Assembly (NCBI GenBank): GCA_017436185.1
Contig: JAFSDP010000008.1
Location: forward strand, 62,001-126,000
DNA: 64,000 nt
Source of the DNA: Alistipes sp.
GTDB lineage: Bacteria; Bacteroidota; Bacteroidia; Bacteroidales; Rikenellaceae
Reading direction: 5' to 3'
Shown here: one piece after another, positions 8,637-17,415 of the stretch
Numbering within the stretch: position 1 is the stretch's first letter
Layout: every line of letters begins with the position of its first letter
The notes under the pieces: model-generated
Told to the model about the DNA's origin: nothing
What the model saw: the letters and a program-made list of their open reading frames with translations, nothing else
Database searches by the model: none
Program-made: the position numbers and the translations under genes

Positions 8637-10124
8637 ATGAAGAGTTACATCATTGCAATCGACCAAAGCACGTCGGCTACGAAAGCCATCCTCTTTGATG
8701 AGCAGTGCCACCTGTGCGGTCGAGTGAATATCGATCACAAGCAGTATTACCCCAAAGCGGGGTGGGTCGAGCACGATGCCGAGGAGATCTACGCCAATGC
8801 CGTCGAGGCTGTGAAGCGGCTGATGGCGACTGTCGAGACCGAGGCCGATGCCCGCTTCTCGCTCGCCATTACCAACCAACGTGAGACGGTGGTGGTGTGG
8901 AACGCCCAGACGGGTAAGCCTGTCTCGAAGGCGGTCGTTTGGCAGTGCCAGCGTGGTGCCGATATCTGCCGTGAACTGAAGGAGGCGGGTCACGAAAAGA
9001 CCTTCCTTAAGAAGAGCGGCCTCTTGATTGACCCCTACTTCTCGGCCAGTGGCGTGAAGTGGATTCTGGACAACGTGGAGGGTGCTCGTGAAGCGGCCGA
9101 GCGTGGCGAACTGCGTATGGGTACGATGGATACCTGGTTGGTATGGAAGCTGACCAATGGTGCCTGCCACGTCACCGACTATACGAATGCGTCGCGTACG
9201 TTGCTCTTCAACATCCACACGCTCGACTGGGACGACGAACTGCTGGGTCTGTTTACCGTGCCCCGCTCGATGATGCCCGCGGCGATGCCCTGCGACTCGA
9301 TTTTCGGCCGCACGACCATCGAGGGGCTCTTCCCCGAGGGGATTGAGATTGCCGGTATGCTGGGCGACTCGCACGGTGCATTGGCCGGACAGATGTGCTT
9401 CGAGGCCGGTATGGGCAAGGCTACCTATGGCACCGGATCGTCGGTGATGGTCAATATCGGCGAGGAGGCTGTTGCCGCCCCCGAGGGGTTGGTTACGTCG
9501 GTGGGCTTTGCCGCCAAAGGCAAGGTCTTCTATGCCTTCGAGGGTAACATCCACTGCACGGGTGCTACGCTGCGTTGGCTGACCGATCAGCTGCAACTCA
9601 TCGCTTCGCCTGCCGAGACCGAGGCCCTGGCTACGAGTGTCGAGAGCACGAACGGTGTCTATCTGGTGCCCGCCTTTGCAGGTCTGGGTGCACCGTGGTG
9701 GAATTCGGAGGCGAAGGCCATCATTGCAGGTATGACCCTCTCGACCACCAAGGCTCACGTGGTGCGTGCTGCGTTGGAGGCTATTCCCTACCAGATTAAG
9801 GATTTGGTCGATTTGATGACCGGTCAGGCAGGAGTGGTGCTGAAGGAGCTGCGTGTGGATGGAGGTCCGACCAAGAACGGCTTTTTGATGCAGTTCCAAG
9901 CAGATATGCTGGGTGCTACGATCAATCGTGCCGACATCGAGGAGGCCTCGGCCCTGGGTGCTGTGGTGATGAACGGCCTGGCTCGTGGCGTATGGGCTAC
10001 GTTGGACGAGGTGGCTCAGCTGCGCACGTCGGACAACCGCATCCTGCCCACGATGGCCGAAGAGAAGCGTGCCGCACTCTACGGCGGCTGGTTGGAGGCC
10101 GTGAAACTCGTCAATAGAAAATAA
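8637..10124 (+). CDS. FGGY-family carbohydrate kinase (glycerol/pentulose kinase-like)
   Basis: 495 aa from the ATG at 8637 (an in-frame TTG at 8622 overlaps the upstream gene). It begins with the ATPase phosphate-1 motif IAIDQSTSATKAILFDE. ITNQRET and VVWQCQR resemble glycerol kinase, the catalytic Asp lies in MLGDSHGALAGQ near residue 246, and the second FGGY signature is ELRVDGGPTKNGFLMQFQAD. Glycerol kinase is the closest-looking family, but the genomic setting (isomerase plus split transketolase) points to phosphorylation of a ketopentose such as D-apulose. Substrate assignment is an inference from context. Confidence 0.88.
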   Translation: MKSYIIAIDQSTSATKAILFDEQCHLCGRVNIDHKQYYPKAGWVEHDAEEIYANAVEAVKRLMATVETEADARFSLAITNQRETVVVWNAQTGKPVSKAVVWQCQRGADICRELKEAGHEKTFLKKSGLLIDPYFSASGVKWILDNVEGAREAAERGELRMGTMDTWLVWKLTNGACHVTDYTNASRTLLFNIHTLDWDDELLGLFTVPRSMMPAAMPCDSIFGRTTIEGLFPEGIEIAGMLGDSHGALAGQMCFEAGMGKATYGTGSSVMVNIGEEAVAAPEGLVTSVGFAAKGKVFYAFEGNIHCTGATLRWLTDQLQLIASPAETEALATSVESTNGVYLVPAFAGLGAPWWNSEAKAIIAGMTLSTTKAHVVRAALEAIPYQIKDLVDLMTGQAGVVLKELRVDGGPTKNGFLMQFQADMLGATINRADIEEASALGAVVMNGLARGVWATLDEVAQLRTSDNRILPTMAEEKRAALYGGWLEAVKLVNRK

Positions 10125-10154
10125 GTAAAAACCAATAACTAAAACCTGAAAACT

Positions 10155-11585
10155 ATGTATTTTCCCGCGAAACCCGGAAAAGAGACCTTTGGTCTGATTA
10201 TCGGCACCCGTGCCTACTTCAACTCGGCACTCGCCATTGATGTTCGTAAGACCCTCTGTGAGCAGCTGGAGAAGGCCGGCTACGGCTATGTAATTTTGGA
10301 TGTGGCCGAGACGCTGACCGACGGTGCAATGGAGACCGTTGAGGATGGTCGCAAGTGCGCCAAGTTGTTCCGTGAGTACCGTGACCAGATTGACGGTATC
10401 ATCGTCTCGCTGCCCAACTTCGGCTTCGAGGTGGGTATCATCAACGCCATTGCTCGTGCCGAGCTGAATGTGCCCGTGCTGGTGCAGGCTTGCGATGACG
10501 AGAACGATAAGGTCGATTTGGATAGCCGCCGCGATGCCTTCTGTGGCAAGATCTCGGTGTGCAACAACCTCTATCAGTATGGTATTCCCTTCACCGACAC
10601 CGAGTTGCATACCTATTCGATTCACTCGGAGCTGTTGATGAAGGACATCAATAAGTTTGCCGCCACGTGCCGCACTGTGAAGAATCTGACGCACGCCCGC
10701 ATCGGTCAGATCGGTACCCGTCCCCTGGGCTTCAATACCTGCCGTGCCAGCGAGAAGCTGCTGCAGGCTACGGGCATCACGGTAGTTCCCGTCGATCTGT
10801 CGGAGATTGTCTTTGCTGCTCAGCGTTACGATAGTGAGGCTGCCGCCTTGAAGAGCAAGATGGAGGAGATTCAGGCCTACGCCAAGGTGCCCGACGACCA
10901 CGCCGACAAGGTGATTCGTATGGCCAAGTTCAGCCTCGCTGTGGAGGAGTGGCTGGCCGCCAACGAGTGTGATGCTGCCGCCATCCAGTGCTGGGATTCG
11001 TTGGAGCAGAACTACGGCTGTGCCGCCTGCACCACGATGAGTATGCTGGGTGAGAAGCTCATCCCTTGCGCTTGCGAGACCGATATCGCCGGTGCTGTTT
11101 CGATGTACGCCCTGACGCTGGCCGCAGATCGTCCCTCGACGCTGCTCGACTGGAACAACAACTTCGCCGAGGACCGCAACAAGTGCGTCTGCACCCACTG
11201 CGGTAACGCTCCCAAGAGCTTCGTGCAGAACGAGATTTCGCTCGATACGCTGGGCGTGTTGGGCCGTACGTTGGGCAAGGTCAATACGTTTGGTGCCGTG
11301 CAGGGCAAGTGCACCGAGGGTGAGTTCACCTTCTTCCGCATCTCGACCGACGACACGCTGGGTGTGATTAAGAGCTACCTGGGTAAGGGCCGTATGACCA
11401 ACGATCTTTATCCGATGGCCGGTTGCATCGCCGTAACGGAGGTGGATAACCTGCAGAAGCTCTTGAAGTACATCTGCAAGAACGGCTTTGAGCACCACGT
11501 AGCTATGGTTCGCTCGAACGTGGTGGATGTAGTGGCCGATGCCGTCGAGAACTACCTCGGTTGGGATCTGTATCTCCACGAGTAA
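10155..11585 (+). CDS. L-fucose/L-arabinose isomerase-family sugar isomerase
   Basis: 476 aa. The N-terminal part is a two-lobed sugar-isomerase fold (GIIVSLPNFGFEVGIINAI; VPVLVQACDDEND). The C-terminal block CWDSLEQNYGCAACTTMSML, then PCACETDIAGAVSMYAL and LDWNNN, matches the metal-binding and substrate region of L-fucose isomerases, with Glu in ACETD as a likely metal ligand. It is about 110 residues shorter than classical FucI. It is the last gene of the transketolase-kinase operon, 30 bp after the kinase. Proposed reaction: aldose to ketose, possibly D-apiose to D-apulose. A rare pentose or deoxyhexose is also possible. Confidence 0.85.
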   Translation: MYFPAKPGKETFGLIIGTRAYFNSALAIDVRKTLCEQLEKAGYGYVILDVAETLTDGAMETVEDGRKCAKLFREYRDQIDGIIVSLPNFGFEVGIINAIARAELNVPVLVQACDDENDKVDLDSRRDAFCGKISVCNNLYQYGIPFTDTELHTYSIHSELLMKDINKFAATCRTVKNLTHARIGQIGTRPLGFNTCRASEKLLQATGITVVPVDLSEIVFAAQRYDSEAAALKSKMEEIQAYAKVPDDHADKVIRMAKFSLAVEEWLAANECDAAAIQCWDSLEQNYGCAACTTMSMLGEKLIPCACETDIAGAVSMYALTLAADRPSTLLDWNNNFAEDRNKCVCTHCGNAPKSFVQNEISLDTLGVLGRTLGKVNTFGAVQGKCTEGEFTFFRISTDDTLGVIKSYLGKGRMTNDLYPMAGCIAVTEVDNLQKLLKYICKNGFEHHVAMVRSNVVDVVADAVENYLGWDLYLHE

Positions 11586-11591
11586 CCTTTT

Positions 11592-11716
11592 CAGAAAGGA
11601 TTTAAGCGGGTATTTTCTGCGTTACGCTTGAGGCCGAAATCCTCACATACGGTGCTGTATGCTGCGGTTTCGCCCTCTTTGCAAGCCTTGAAAATCCACC
11701 CCTTAAATCCTTTCTG
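11592..11716. repeat. MITE-like element with 15-bp terminal inverted repeats
   Basis: CAGAAAGGATTTAAG at 11592-11606 is the exact reverse complement of CTTAAATCCTTTCTG at 11702-11716, and similarity continues imperfectly inward. The 95-bp interior has a small hairpin (CATAC...GTATG) and no convincing ORF. It fills the gap between the isomerase operon and the next gene. No target duplication is evident. Confidence 0.6.
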
Positions 11717-11739
11717 TGTTTTTAATCTATCGAATCGAT

Positions 11740-12309
11740 ATGAAAAGACTTCTTCTCCTGGTGATGGCACTGGTCGCCATTTGCGGAGCACAAGCCCAAC
11801 AGCCCGTCTATGTTTATGGCGTAGATTATGCGCAAACCAAGGTCTTTGGTGCAAGTGAATCAGCAAGTGAGTTTGTGTCTGCTTTTGCCGGTATCAATAA
11901 TTTATTATACGGAGAGGCTGAAAAATATGATTTTAGTAAGGTGCTTGGCACGACCAACTATGAGATTTATCACGATGTGATGATTCAGCGATTGCAACAA
12001 AGCGACTTTTCTAACCTATTCGCCCGAACCCGAGCTATCCCTGTGTTGGATGTTCCGCAAATCATAGCAACCTACCAACTGCCCCATCAAGAGGGTGTTG
12101 GTTTTGTTATGATAGCACGAATGTTAAATAAGTCTGACAATCAAGGCTCCTACTACGCTGTGTTGTTTGATGTTGCATCGCGCAAAGTGTTGATGCAAAT
12201 TGAATTAACAACCAAAAGCCGTGGCTTTGGTTTGCGAAACTTTTGGGCATATACCGTATATAATGCAACCAAACAGTTGCGAATGAATATACCGACTAGT
12301 GGCCAATAA
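11740..12309 (+). CDS. Secreted protein of unknown function
   Basis: 189 aa from the ATG at 11740. A clear signal peptide, MKRLLLLVMALVAICGAQAQ, is followed by a cleavage-like AQA-Q. The mature part has alternating hydrophobic strands (GVGFVMIARMLNKS; SYYAVLFDVASRKVLMQIEL), suggesting a small beta-rich periplasmic domain. I recognise no family. Base composition is more AT-rich than the flanking operons, and the gene sits right after the MITE-like element, so it may be a later insertion. Confidence 0.75.
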   Translation: MKRLLLLVMALVAICGAQAQQPVYVYGVDYAQTKVFGASESASEFVSAFAGINNLLYGEAEKYDFSKVLGTTNYEIYHDVMIQRLQQSDFSNLFARTRAIPVLDVPQIIATYQLPHQEGVGFVMIARMLNKSDNQGSYYAVLFDVASRKVLMQIELTTKSRGFGLRNFWAYTVYNATKQLRMNIPTSGQ

Positions 12310-12327
12310 CACAAAATTGAAAAAACA

Positions 12328-13350
12328 ATGAAATACCTTAAAACGATTCTTTTGGGTCTGGTGGTGATGGCCTTTGCCGCCTGCACCGCACCCGTTGAGA
12401 CCGAGCGTGAGGTCTATATCTTTACCGGTCACCGTGAGCCGGCACTCGATGGTCTGCACCTCTTGTACAGCTACGATGGCTACAAGTGGGACAGCCTGCA
12501 GGGTACCTGGCTGACGCCGATGATCGGCAACAAACAACCCGAGTACTTCAACCACCACTCCAACAAGATGGAGGAGGCGAAGTATGCCCCCCAGTCGATG
12601 ATGCGCGACCCCTCGGTGGTGCAGGGTCCCGATGGTACGTTCCACCTGGTTTGGACGCTGGCCTGGTCGGGTGAGAAGGCCTTTGGTTATGCCTCGTCGA
12701 AGGATCTGATTCATTGGAGCGAGCAGCAGGCCATTCCCGTAATGGCGGGCGAGCCGACGAACAACGTATGGGCTCCCGAGATCTTCTACGACGCCCCCAA
12801 CGAGCAGTATATCATCGCTTGGTCGTCGTCGATTCTTCCCGAGAACTACACCGAAGCCGACAAACTCGGCTCGAATGGTTGCCACCGTGCCTACTACACC
12901 ACCACGAAGGATTTTGTGGAGTTCAGCCCCAAGAAACCCTTCTACGACCCGGGTTTCAACTCCATAGACGGCTTTATCGTAAAGCGTGCCGAGAGCGACT
13001 ATGTACTCATCATCAAGGATAACCGCAAGCCCGGCTACAGCGATCTGTTCTGCGTCTTTGCCGACAACGCCGAAGGCCCTTATGCCAACCCGACCGAGAA
13101 GTTTGCTCCGACCTATTCCGAAGGTGCTTGCGCCATTCAGGTAGGCGACGAGTGGCTGATCTACTTCGATGTCTATCGTCAGTACCGTTTCGGTGCCGTG
13201 AAGACGACCGATTTCAAGACCTTTACCCCCATCGACGACCAAATCTCGATTCCCGCGGGCCACAAGCACGGCACAATTATCAAGGTTAAGGAGTCGGTGC
13301 TCAAGACCCTCTTGGAGGAGCAGGAGCGTCGCTACGGCAAAACGGAGTAA
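12328..13350 (+). CDS. GH43-like five-bladed beta-propeller lipoprotein
   Basis: 340 aa lipoprotein: the N-terminal hydrophobic stretch ends in a lipobox (AFAAC, Cys at about residue 19). The mature part has the propeller phrases MMRDPSVVQGPDGTFHLVW, WAPEIFYDAPNEQYIIAWSS and DGFIVKRAESDYVLIIKD, typical of clan GH-F/J enzymes (GH43 and relatives). An Asp in RDPS and a Glu in WAPE fit catalytic or conserved positions. It probably removes a furanosyl or pentosyl residue from a glycan at the cell envelope. It is 19 bp upstream of the GH2 gene. Confidence 0.8.
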   Translation: MKYLKTILLGLVVMAFAACTAPVETEREVYIFTGHREPALDGLHLLYSYDGYKWDSLQGTWLTPMIGNKQPEYFNHHSNKMEEAKYAPQSMMRDPSVVQGPDGTFHLVWTLAWSGEKAFGYASSKDLIHWSEQQAIPVMAGEPTNNVWAPEIFYDAPNEQYIIAWSSSILPENYTEADKLGSNGCHRAYYTTTKDFVEFSPKKPFYDPGFNSIDGFIVKRAESDYVLIIKDNRKPGYSDLFCVFADNAEGPYANPTEKFAPTYSEGACAIQVGDEWLIYFDVYRQYRFGAVKTTDFKTFTPIDDQISIPAGHKHGTIIKVKESVLKTLLEEQERRYGKTE

Positions 13351-13368
13351 TCTGAAAACACGGCGATT

Positions 13369-15789
13369 ATGAAACGTTTGATGCTCTTCTTGGCGGCGCT
13401 TTGCGTAGCCCTTCCCCTTATCGGCCAGCCGCTGCGCACCGAGCAACTCATCGAGAAGTGGCAGTTCCGTCGTGACCACCAAATCAAAGCTACAGATGGG
13501 TGGCAGGAGGTGACCATTCCGCACGATTGGGCCATCTACGGCCCCTTCTCGCGCGACCACGATTTGCAGGTGGTTGCGGTGGTGCAGAATGGCGAAAAGA
13601 CGGCTACCGCAAAGACCGGTCGCACGGGTGGCCTGCCCTATATGGGCAAGGGTGCCTATCGCACTACGTTGCAGATTGACAATAGCGAGAATGGCCGCTA
13701 CATCCTGCTCTTTGATGGTGCAATGAGCGAGGCGCAGGTCTTTGTCAATGGCCGACAGGTGGGCTATTGGCCCTATGGCTACAACTCCTTCTGGTGCGAT
13801 GCAACCGAGGCGGTGAAGGCGGGCGAGAATCGGGTAGTGGTACTGCTCGAGAACAAGCCTCAATCTTCTCGTTGGTACCCGGGTGCTGGTCTCTATCGCA
13901 AGGTGCGCCTCCTGACCCTGCAGCAGATGCACATCCCCGTGTGGGGTACGCAAATCACGACCCCCTATGTGGGTGAGGAGTATGCCTCGGTGACGCTCAA
14001 AACCGAGGTGAAGGGCGTCTCGGACAAGCAGCCCGTGACCCTTCGTACCATCATTCGCAATGCCGAGGGTGAGGTGGTTGCCGAGAAGCGGGATACCCGT
14101 AATATATATTATGGTATGCCCTTCGAGCAGCACCTGACGGTGGATAATCCCCAACTGTGGTCGCCCGAAACGCCCTACCTCTACACGGCTCATACGACTC
14201 TCTACGACGGTGAGCGTGCGATGGATGAATATACCACCCGCTTTGGTATCCGTACCATTGAGTTGCGTGCCGACAAGGGCTTTTTCTTGAATGGAAAGTT
14301 GCGCAAATTCAAGGGCGTCTGCCTGCACCACGACCTCGGTCCGCTGGGTGCAGCCATCAACAAGGCTGCCATTCGTCGTCAGCTCACCATCTTGAAGGAT
14401 ATGGGTTGCGATGCCATCCGTACGTCGCACAATATGCCCGCCGAGGAGTTGGTTGAGCTGTGTGATGAGATGGGCTTTATGATGCAGTTGGAGCCCTTCG
14501 ATGAGTGGGATGTGGCTAAGTGCCAGAACGGCTACCACCGCTTCTTTGACGAGTGGGCCGAGAAGGATATGGTCAATATGTTGCGCCACTACCGCAACAA
14601 CGCCTCGGTGGTGATGTGGTCGGTGGGTAACGAGGTGCCGACTCAGTGGAATACGGAGGGGTATAAGGTTGCTTCGTGGTTGCAGTCGATTTGCCACCGT
14701 GAGGACCCTACCCGTCCCGTGACCTGCGGTATGGATCAATTCCCCCGTGTGCTGGAGAATGGCTTTGCTGCCCAGTTCGATGTGGCGGGCTTCAACTACC
14801 GTGTTCACTTCTACGAGCGTGGCTATAAGACCCTGCCGCAGAATCTGATTCTCGGCTCGGAGACCACCTCAACGGTCAGCTCGCGCGGAGTTTATCACTT
14901 CCCCGTCGCGACGGCCAAGAATGCTATCCATTCCGACCACCACTCCTCGGGCTACGATACCGAGTGTTGCTCGTGGTCGAATCTGCCCGATTTGGACTTT
15001 GCCGTTAATGACGACTTCCCTTGGCTGATTGGTCAGTTTGTCTGGACAGGTTTTGACTACCTGGGTGAGCCTTCGCCCTACGATACGGATGCCTGGCCCA
15101 ACCACTCGTCGATGTTCGGCATTGTCGATTTGGCCTCCATTCCTAAGGATCGTTATTGGCTCTACCGTTCGATTTGGAACACCGAGTCGCCGACGCTGCA
15201 CATCCTTCCCCACTGGAATTGGAAGGACCGTGAGGGCGAGACGACCCCCGTCTTTGTCTATACCTCCTATCCCGAGGCCGAACTCTTTGTCAATGGCAAG
15301 AGTCAGGGGCGTCGGGCGAAGAGCAAGAAGAGCGATATGGAGCGTTATCGCCTGATGTGGAACGAGGTGAAGTACGAACCCGGTGAACTGCGTGTTGTGG
15401 CCTACGACAAGGCGGGTAACGTGGCCGCCGAGAAACGTGTGGTGACGGCCGGAAAGCCCTATGCAGTGCGTTTGACGGCCGATCGTACGACTCTGGAGGC
15501 TACGGGCGAGGATTTGGCCTATGTAAATGTGAGCGTGGTGGATAAGGCCGGAAACCCCGTGCCGACCGAGAGCCGTGAGGTACAGGTCAAGGTGACGGGA
15601 GCGGGTAAGTTCCGTGCGATGGCCAACGGCGACCCCACGTCGCTGGAGCTGTTCCACCTGCCGAAGATGCACCTCTTCAGCGGCCAGCTTACCACCCTGG
15701 TGCAGAGTGGCACTTCGAGCGGCGAAATCGAGGTGACGGTTACGGCCAAAGGCCTCAAGCCCGCCACCCTGAAATTGCAGGTCGAGTAA
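13369..15789 (+). CDS. Glycoside hydrolase family 2 (beta-galactosidase-like), secreted
   Basis: 806 aa with signal peptide (MKRLMLFLAALCVALPLIG). Domain order is GH2 sugar-binding jelly roll (about 25-190), immunoglobulin-like domain (about 195-295), TIM barrel (about 300-600) and C-terminal beta domains with DUF4982-like features. The acid/base Glu422 lies in MWSVGNEVP and the nucleophile Glu498 in LGSETTST. The family includes beta-galactosidase, beta-glucuronidase and related exo-enzymes. The preceding GH43-like lipoprotein suggests joint debranching of a plant or host glycan. No SusC/SusD pair is present in the window. Confidence 0.92.
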   Translation: MKRLMLFLAALCVALPLIGQPLRTEQLIEKWQFRRDHQIKATDGWQEVTIPHDWAIYGPFSRDHDLQVVAVVQNGEKTATAKTGRTGGLPYMGKGAYRTTLQIDNSENGRYILLFDGAMSEAQVFVNGRQVGYWPYGYNSFWCDATEAVKAGENRVVVLLENKPQSSRWYPGAGLYRKVRLLTLQQMHIPVWGTQITTPYVGEEYASVTLKTEVKGVSDKQPVTLRTIIRNAEGEVVAEKRDTRNIYYGMPFEQHLTVDNPQLWSPETPYLYTAHTTLYDGERAMDEYTTRFGIRTIELRADKGFFLNGKLRKFKGVCLHHDLGPLGAAINKAAIRRQLTILKDMGCDAIRTSHNMPAEELVELCDEMGFMMQLEPFDEWDVAKCQNGYHRFFDEWAEKDMVNMLRHYRNNASVVMWSVGNEVPTQWNTEGYKVASWLQSICHREDPTRPVTCGMDQFPRVLENGFAAQFDVAGFNYRVHFYERGYKTLPQNLILGSETTSTVSSRGVYHFPVATAKNAIHSDHHSSGYDTECCSWSNLPDLDFAVNDDFPWLIGQFVWTGFDYLGEPSPYDTDAWPNHSSMFGIVDLASIPKDRYWLYRSIWNTESPTLHILPHWNWKDREGETTPVFVYTSYPEAELFVNGKSQGRRAKSKKSDMERYRLMWNEVKYEPGELRVVAYDKAGNVAAEKRVVTAGKPYAVRLTADRTTLEATGEDLAYVNVSVVDKAGNPVPTESREVQVKVTGAGKFRAMANGDPTSLELFHLPKMHLFSGQLTTLVQSGTSSGEIEVTVTAKGLKPATLKLQVE

Positions 15790-15804
15790 CGCTGCTATAG
15801 ACAC

Positions 15805-15836
15805 AAAAAAGCCGAGGCGAAAACCTCGGCTTTTTT
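15805..15836 (+). terminator. Rho-independent terminator after the GH2 gene
   Basis: GCCGAGG / CCTCGGC stem with an A-run before and a T-run after; it can serve both strands. Confidence 0.85.
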
Positions 15837-15852
15837 GTTGGTTTGGGGAATG

Positions 15853-16422
15853 CTACGAGATGGGAAGGTCGCTCATATTGACCTTCTCGAAGCGGTAACC
15901 CAGGCGGCGCAACTCGAGCGAGGCACCGATGCGGAACAAGACTCGGGTGGTGCGTGCAAAGATGTAGAAGGCCTTGGTGCTTTGTGCCTCGACCTCCTCA
16001 CGGCGAATCATCGTGATGGCCAAATGGGCGCAACTGCGCATGATGTCCTCGATGCGGGTGGCTGCCTCCTCGTCGAGCTGCAGCCCCAAAATATCCTGCA
16101 CAATGTGCTCGTCCATATCGTCGAAGCCCTCTTTGCCGTGCAGCTCCTCGTAGGGTGCTTCGGCCTTGGCCTCCCAATTTGTGTCCCACCAATGAGCTAC
16201 GGCCATACCCACATAACCCGCCCAAGCGATGGCGGCAGCGGGGTATTGGTTGATCTGGCTCACCGAATCGGCCATATAGTGCGGTGCATACTCCTTCCAG
16301 CGCAGGTCGATATCCTCGCTCGAAAGCAGTGTGCCCTCCAACATTCCGTGCGAGGTGCAGAGCTTCAGCAGCTCGACCTGCAAGTTGTTCTCGAATGTAT
16401 CAAAGTATTCGTTCTGTTCCAT
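15853..16422 (-). CDS. Conserved hypothetical cytosolic protein
   Basis: 189 aa from MEQNEYFDTF at 16422; an ORF extending upstream to 16461 is less likely. It is helical, acidic and without a signal peptide: ELLKLCTSHGMLEGTLLSSE, then DIDLRWKEYAPHYMADSV, a Gly/Ala-rich WAGYVGMAVAHWWD segment and an ARTTRVLFRIGASLEL helix. I recognise the style of a Bacteroidales-conserved protein but cannot name a domain. The esterase gene lies 40 bp upstream on the same strand. Confidence 0.75.
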   Translation of the reverse strand: MEQNEYFDTFENNLQVELLKLCTSHGMLEGTLLSSEDIDLRWKEYAPHYMADSVSQINQYPAAAIAWAGYVGMAVAHWWDTNWEAKAEAPYEELHGKEGFDDMDEHIVQDILGLQLDEEAATRIEDIMRSCAHLAITMIRREEVEAQSTKAFYIFARTTRVLFRIGASLELRRLGYRFEKVNMSDLPIS

Positions 16423-16462
16423 AGCGACGGCAAAGATAGCAAATCGTTGCGCCTCCTCCAAA

Positions 16463-17314
16463 TTATTTTCGCTCTCGCAGTGCCTGCAACCAACGCTCCA
16501 TTTCGCCCGTCCACTCCCGTTTGTAGGGCATCGAGTCGTTGTAGCCCCATCCGTGGCCGCCCGTGGGGTAGATCAGAAGCATTGCCTCGATCTTTTGTTG
16601 GCGCAGGGCGAGGAAGTAGTCGATGCTGTTTTGGCAGGGTACCGTGCGGTCGTCGGCCGAGCAGAGCAGGAAGGCGGGAGGTGTGTCGGCCTTGACCTGC
16701 TTGCTAACCCAATAGCGATTCACGGCCTCGTCACTCTCGTCGCCACCCAACAAGGAGGGCGCCATAAAGCGATTCATTGCCGTGAAGGGGTAGAAGAGGA
16801 TCTGGAAGTCGGGGCGATCCTCCTTGGATGTGAATTGCGTGGCAGCCTGGGCGGCCAGATTACCTCCGGCCGAGGCTCCCATAATTCCGACCAATTCGGG
16901 ATTGACGTTCCACTCCGAGGCTCGCTCGCGCAGCAGTCGAATGGCTTGCAGGGCATCGCTGATCGGAATCGAGATGTCGCCGTTGGGCATACGGTATTTC
17001 AGCACCGCATAGGTGATGCCCTGACGATTAAACCACTCGGCCATATCGTGCCCCTCGTGATTCATTGCCAGGCGGCGATAACCCCCACCCGGGCAGGAGA
17101 TGATGGCCGGGCCGGGCGTGGCGGCAGGGTAGATGTAGAGCGTGGCTTGCGAGATGTTGGCCACACGTCCATTTTCGAGCGGTTGTTCGGGACCCGTTAG
17201 GCCATTCTCTTTCGGGGCACCGTCGGGCCATACCTCCACCACGATGGGCTTGGGTTGTGCGCTGAGGGTCGTCGAGCCGACCACGAAGAGCAGCAGAAGA
17301 AGTAGTCGTTTCAT
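16463..17314 (-). CDS. Secreted alpha/beta hydrolase (acetyl-xylan esterase / BD-FAE-like)
   Basis: 283 aa with signal peptide ending near STTLSAQ. The oxyanion loop CPGGGYRRLA is at about residue 73, the nucleophile Ser in IMGASAGGNLAAQAA (GxSxG) at about 147, the acid in CSADDRTVPCQNS at about 217 and the His in PTGGHGWGY at about 253. This set is that of dienelactone-hydrolase-like carbohydrate esterases. It probably deacetylates or de-esterifies plant polysaccharide fragments in the periplasm. Confidence 0.88.
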   Translation of the reverse strand: MKRLLLLLLFVVGSTTLSAQPKPIVVEVWPDGAPKENGLTGPEQPLENGRVANISQATLYIYPAATPGPAIISCPGGGYRRLAMNHEGHDMAEWFNRQGITYAVLKYRMPNGDISIPISDALQAIRLLRERASEWNVNPELVGIMGASAGGNLAAQAATQFTSKEDRPDFQILFYPFTAMNRFMAPSLLGGDESDEAVNRYWVSKQVKADTPPAFLLCSADDRTVPCQNSIDYFLALRQQKIEAMLLIYPTGGHGWGYNDSMPYKREWTGEMERWLQALRERK

Positions 17315-17388
17315 TGTTAAAAGTGTTTAGTTGGACGTTTGTTTTCTACAAAGTTAGCAAAAGTTGGCGATTTTTTCGGCTAAATTCT

Positions 17389-17396
17389 TATCTTTG
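17389..17396 (+). promoter_or_regulatory. -7 element TATCTTTG for the patatin gene
   Basis: It lies 20 bp before the ATG at 17416 and excludes upstream in-frame starts (17314). Confidence 0.6.
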
Positions 17397-17415
17397 TTCA
17401 TCAAACGCTACGACT

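Noticed and set aside
8625..11579. 984-codon open frame on the minus strand opposite the kinase and isomerase genes
   Set aside because: Shadow of strong codon bias in the real plus-strand genes; its composition is His/Gln/Leu-rich with no domain. The same applies to 12205-14808 and 30283-32658.
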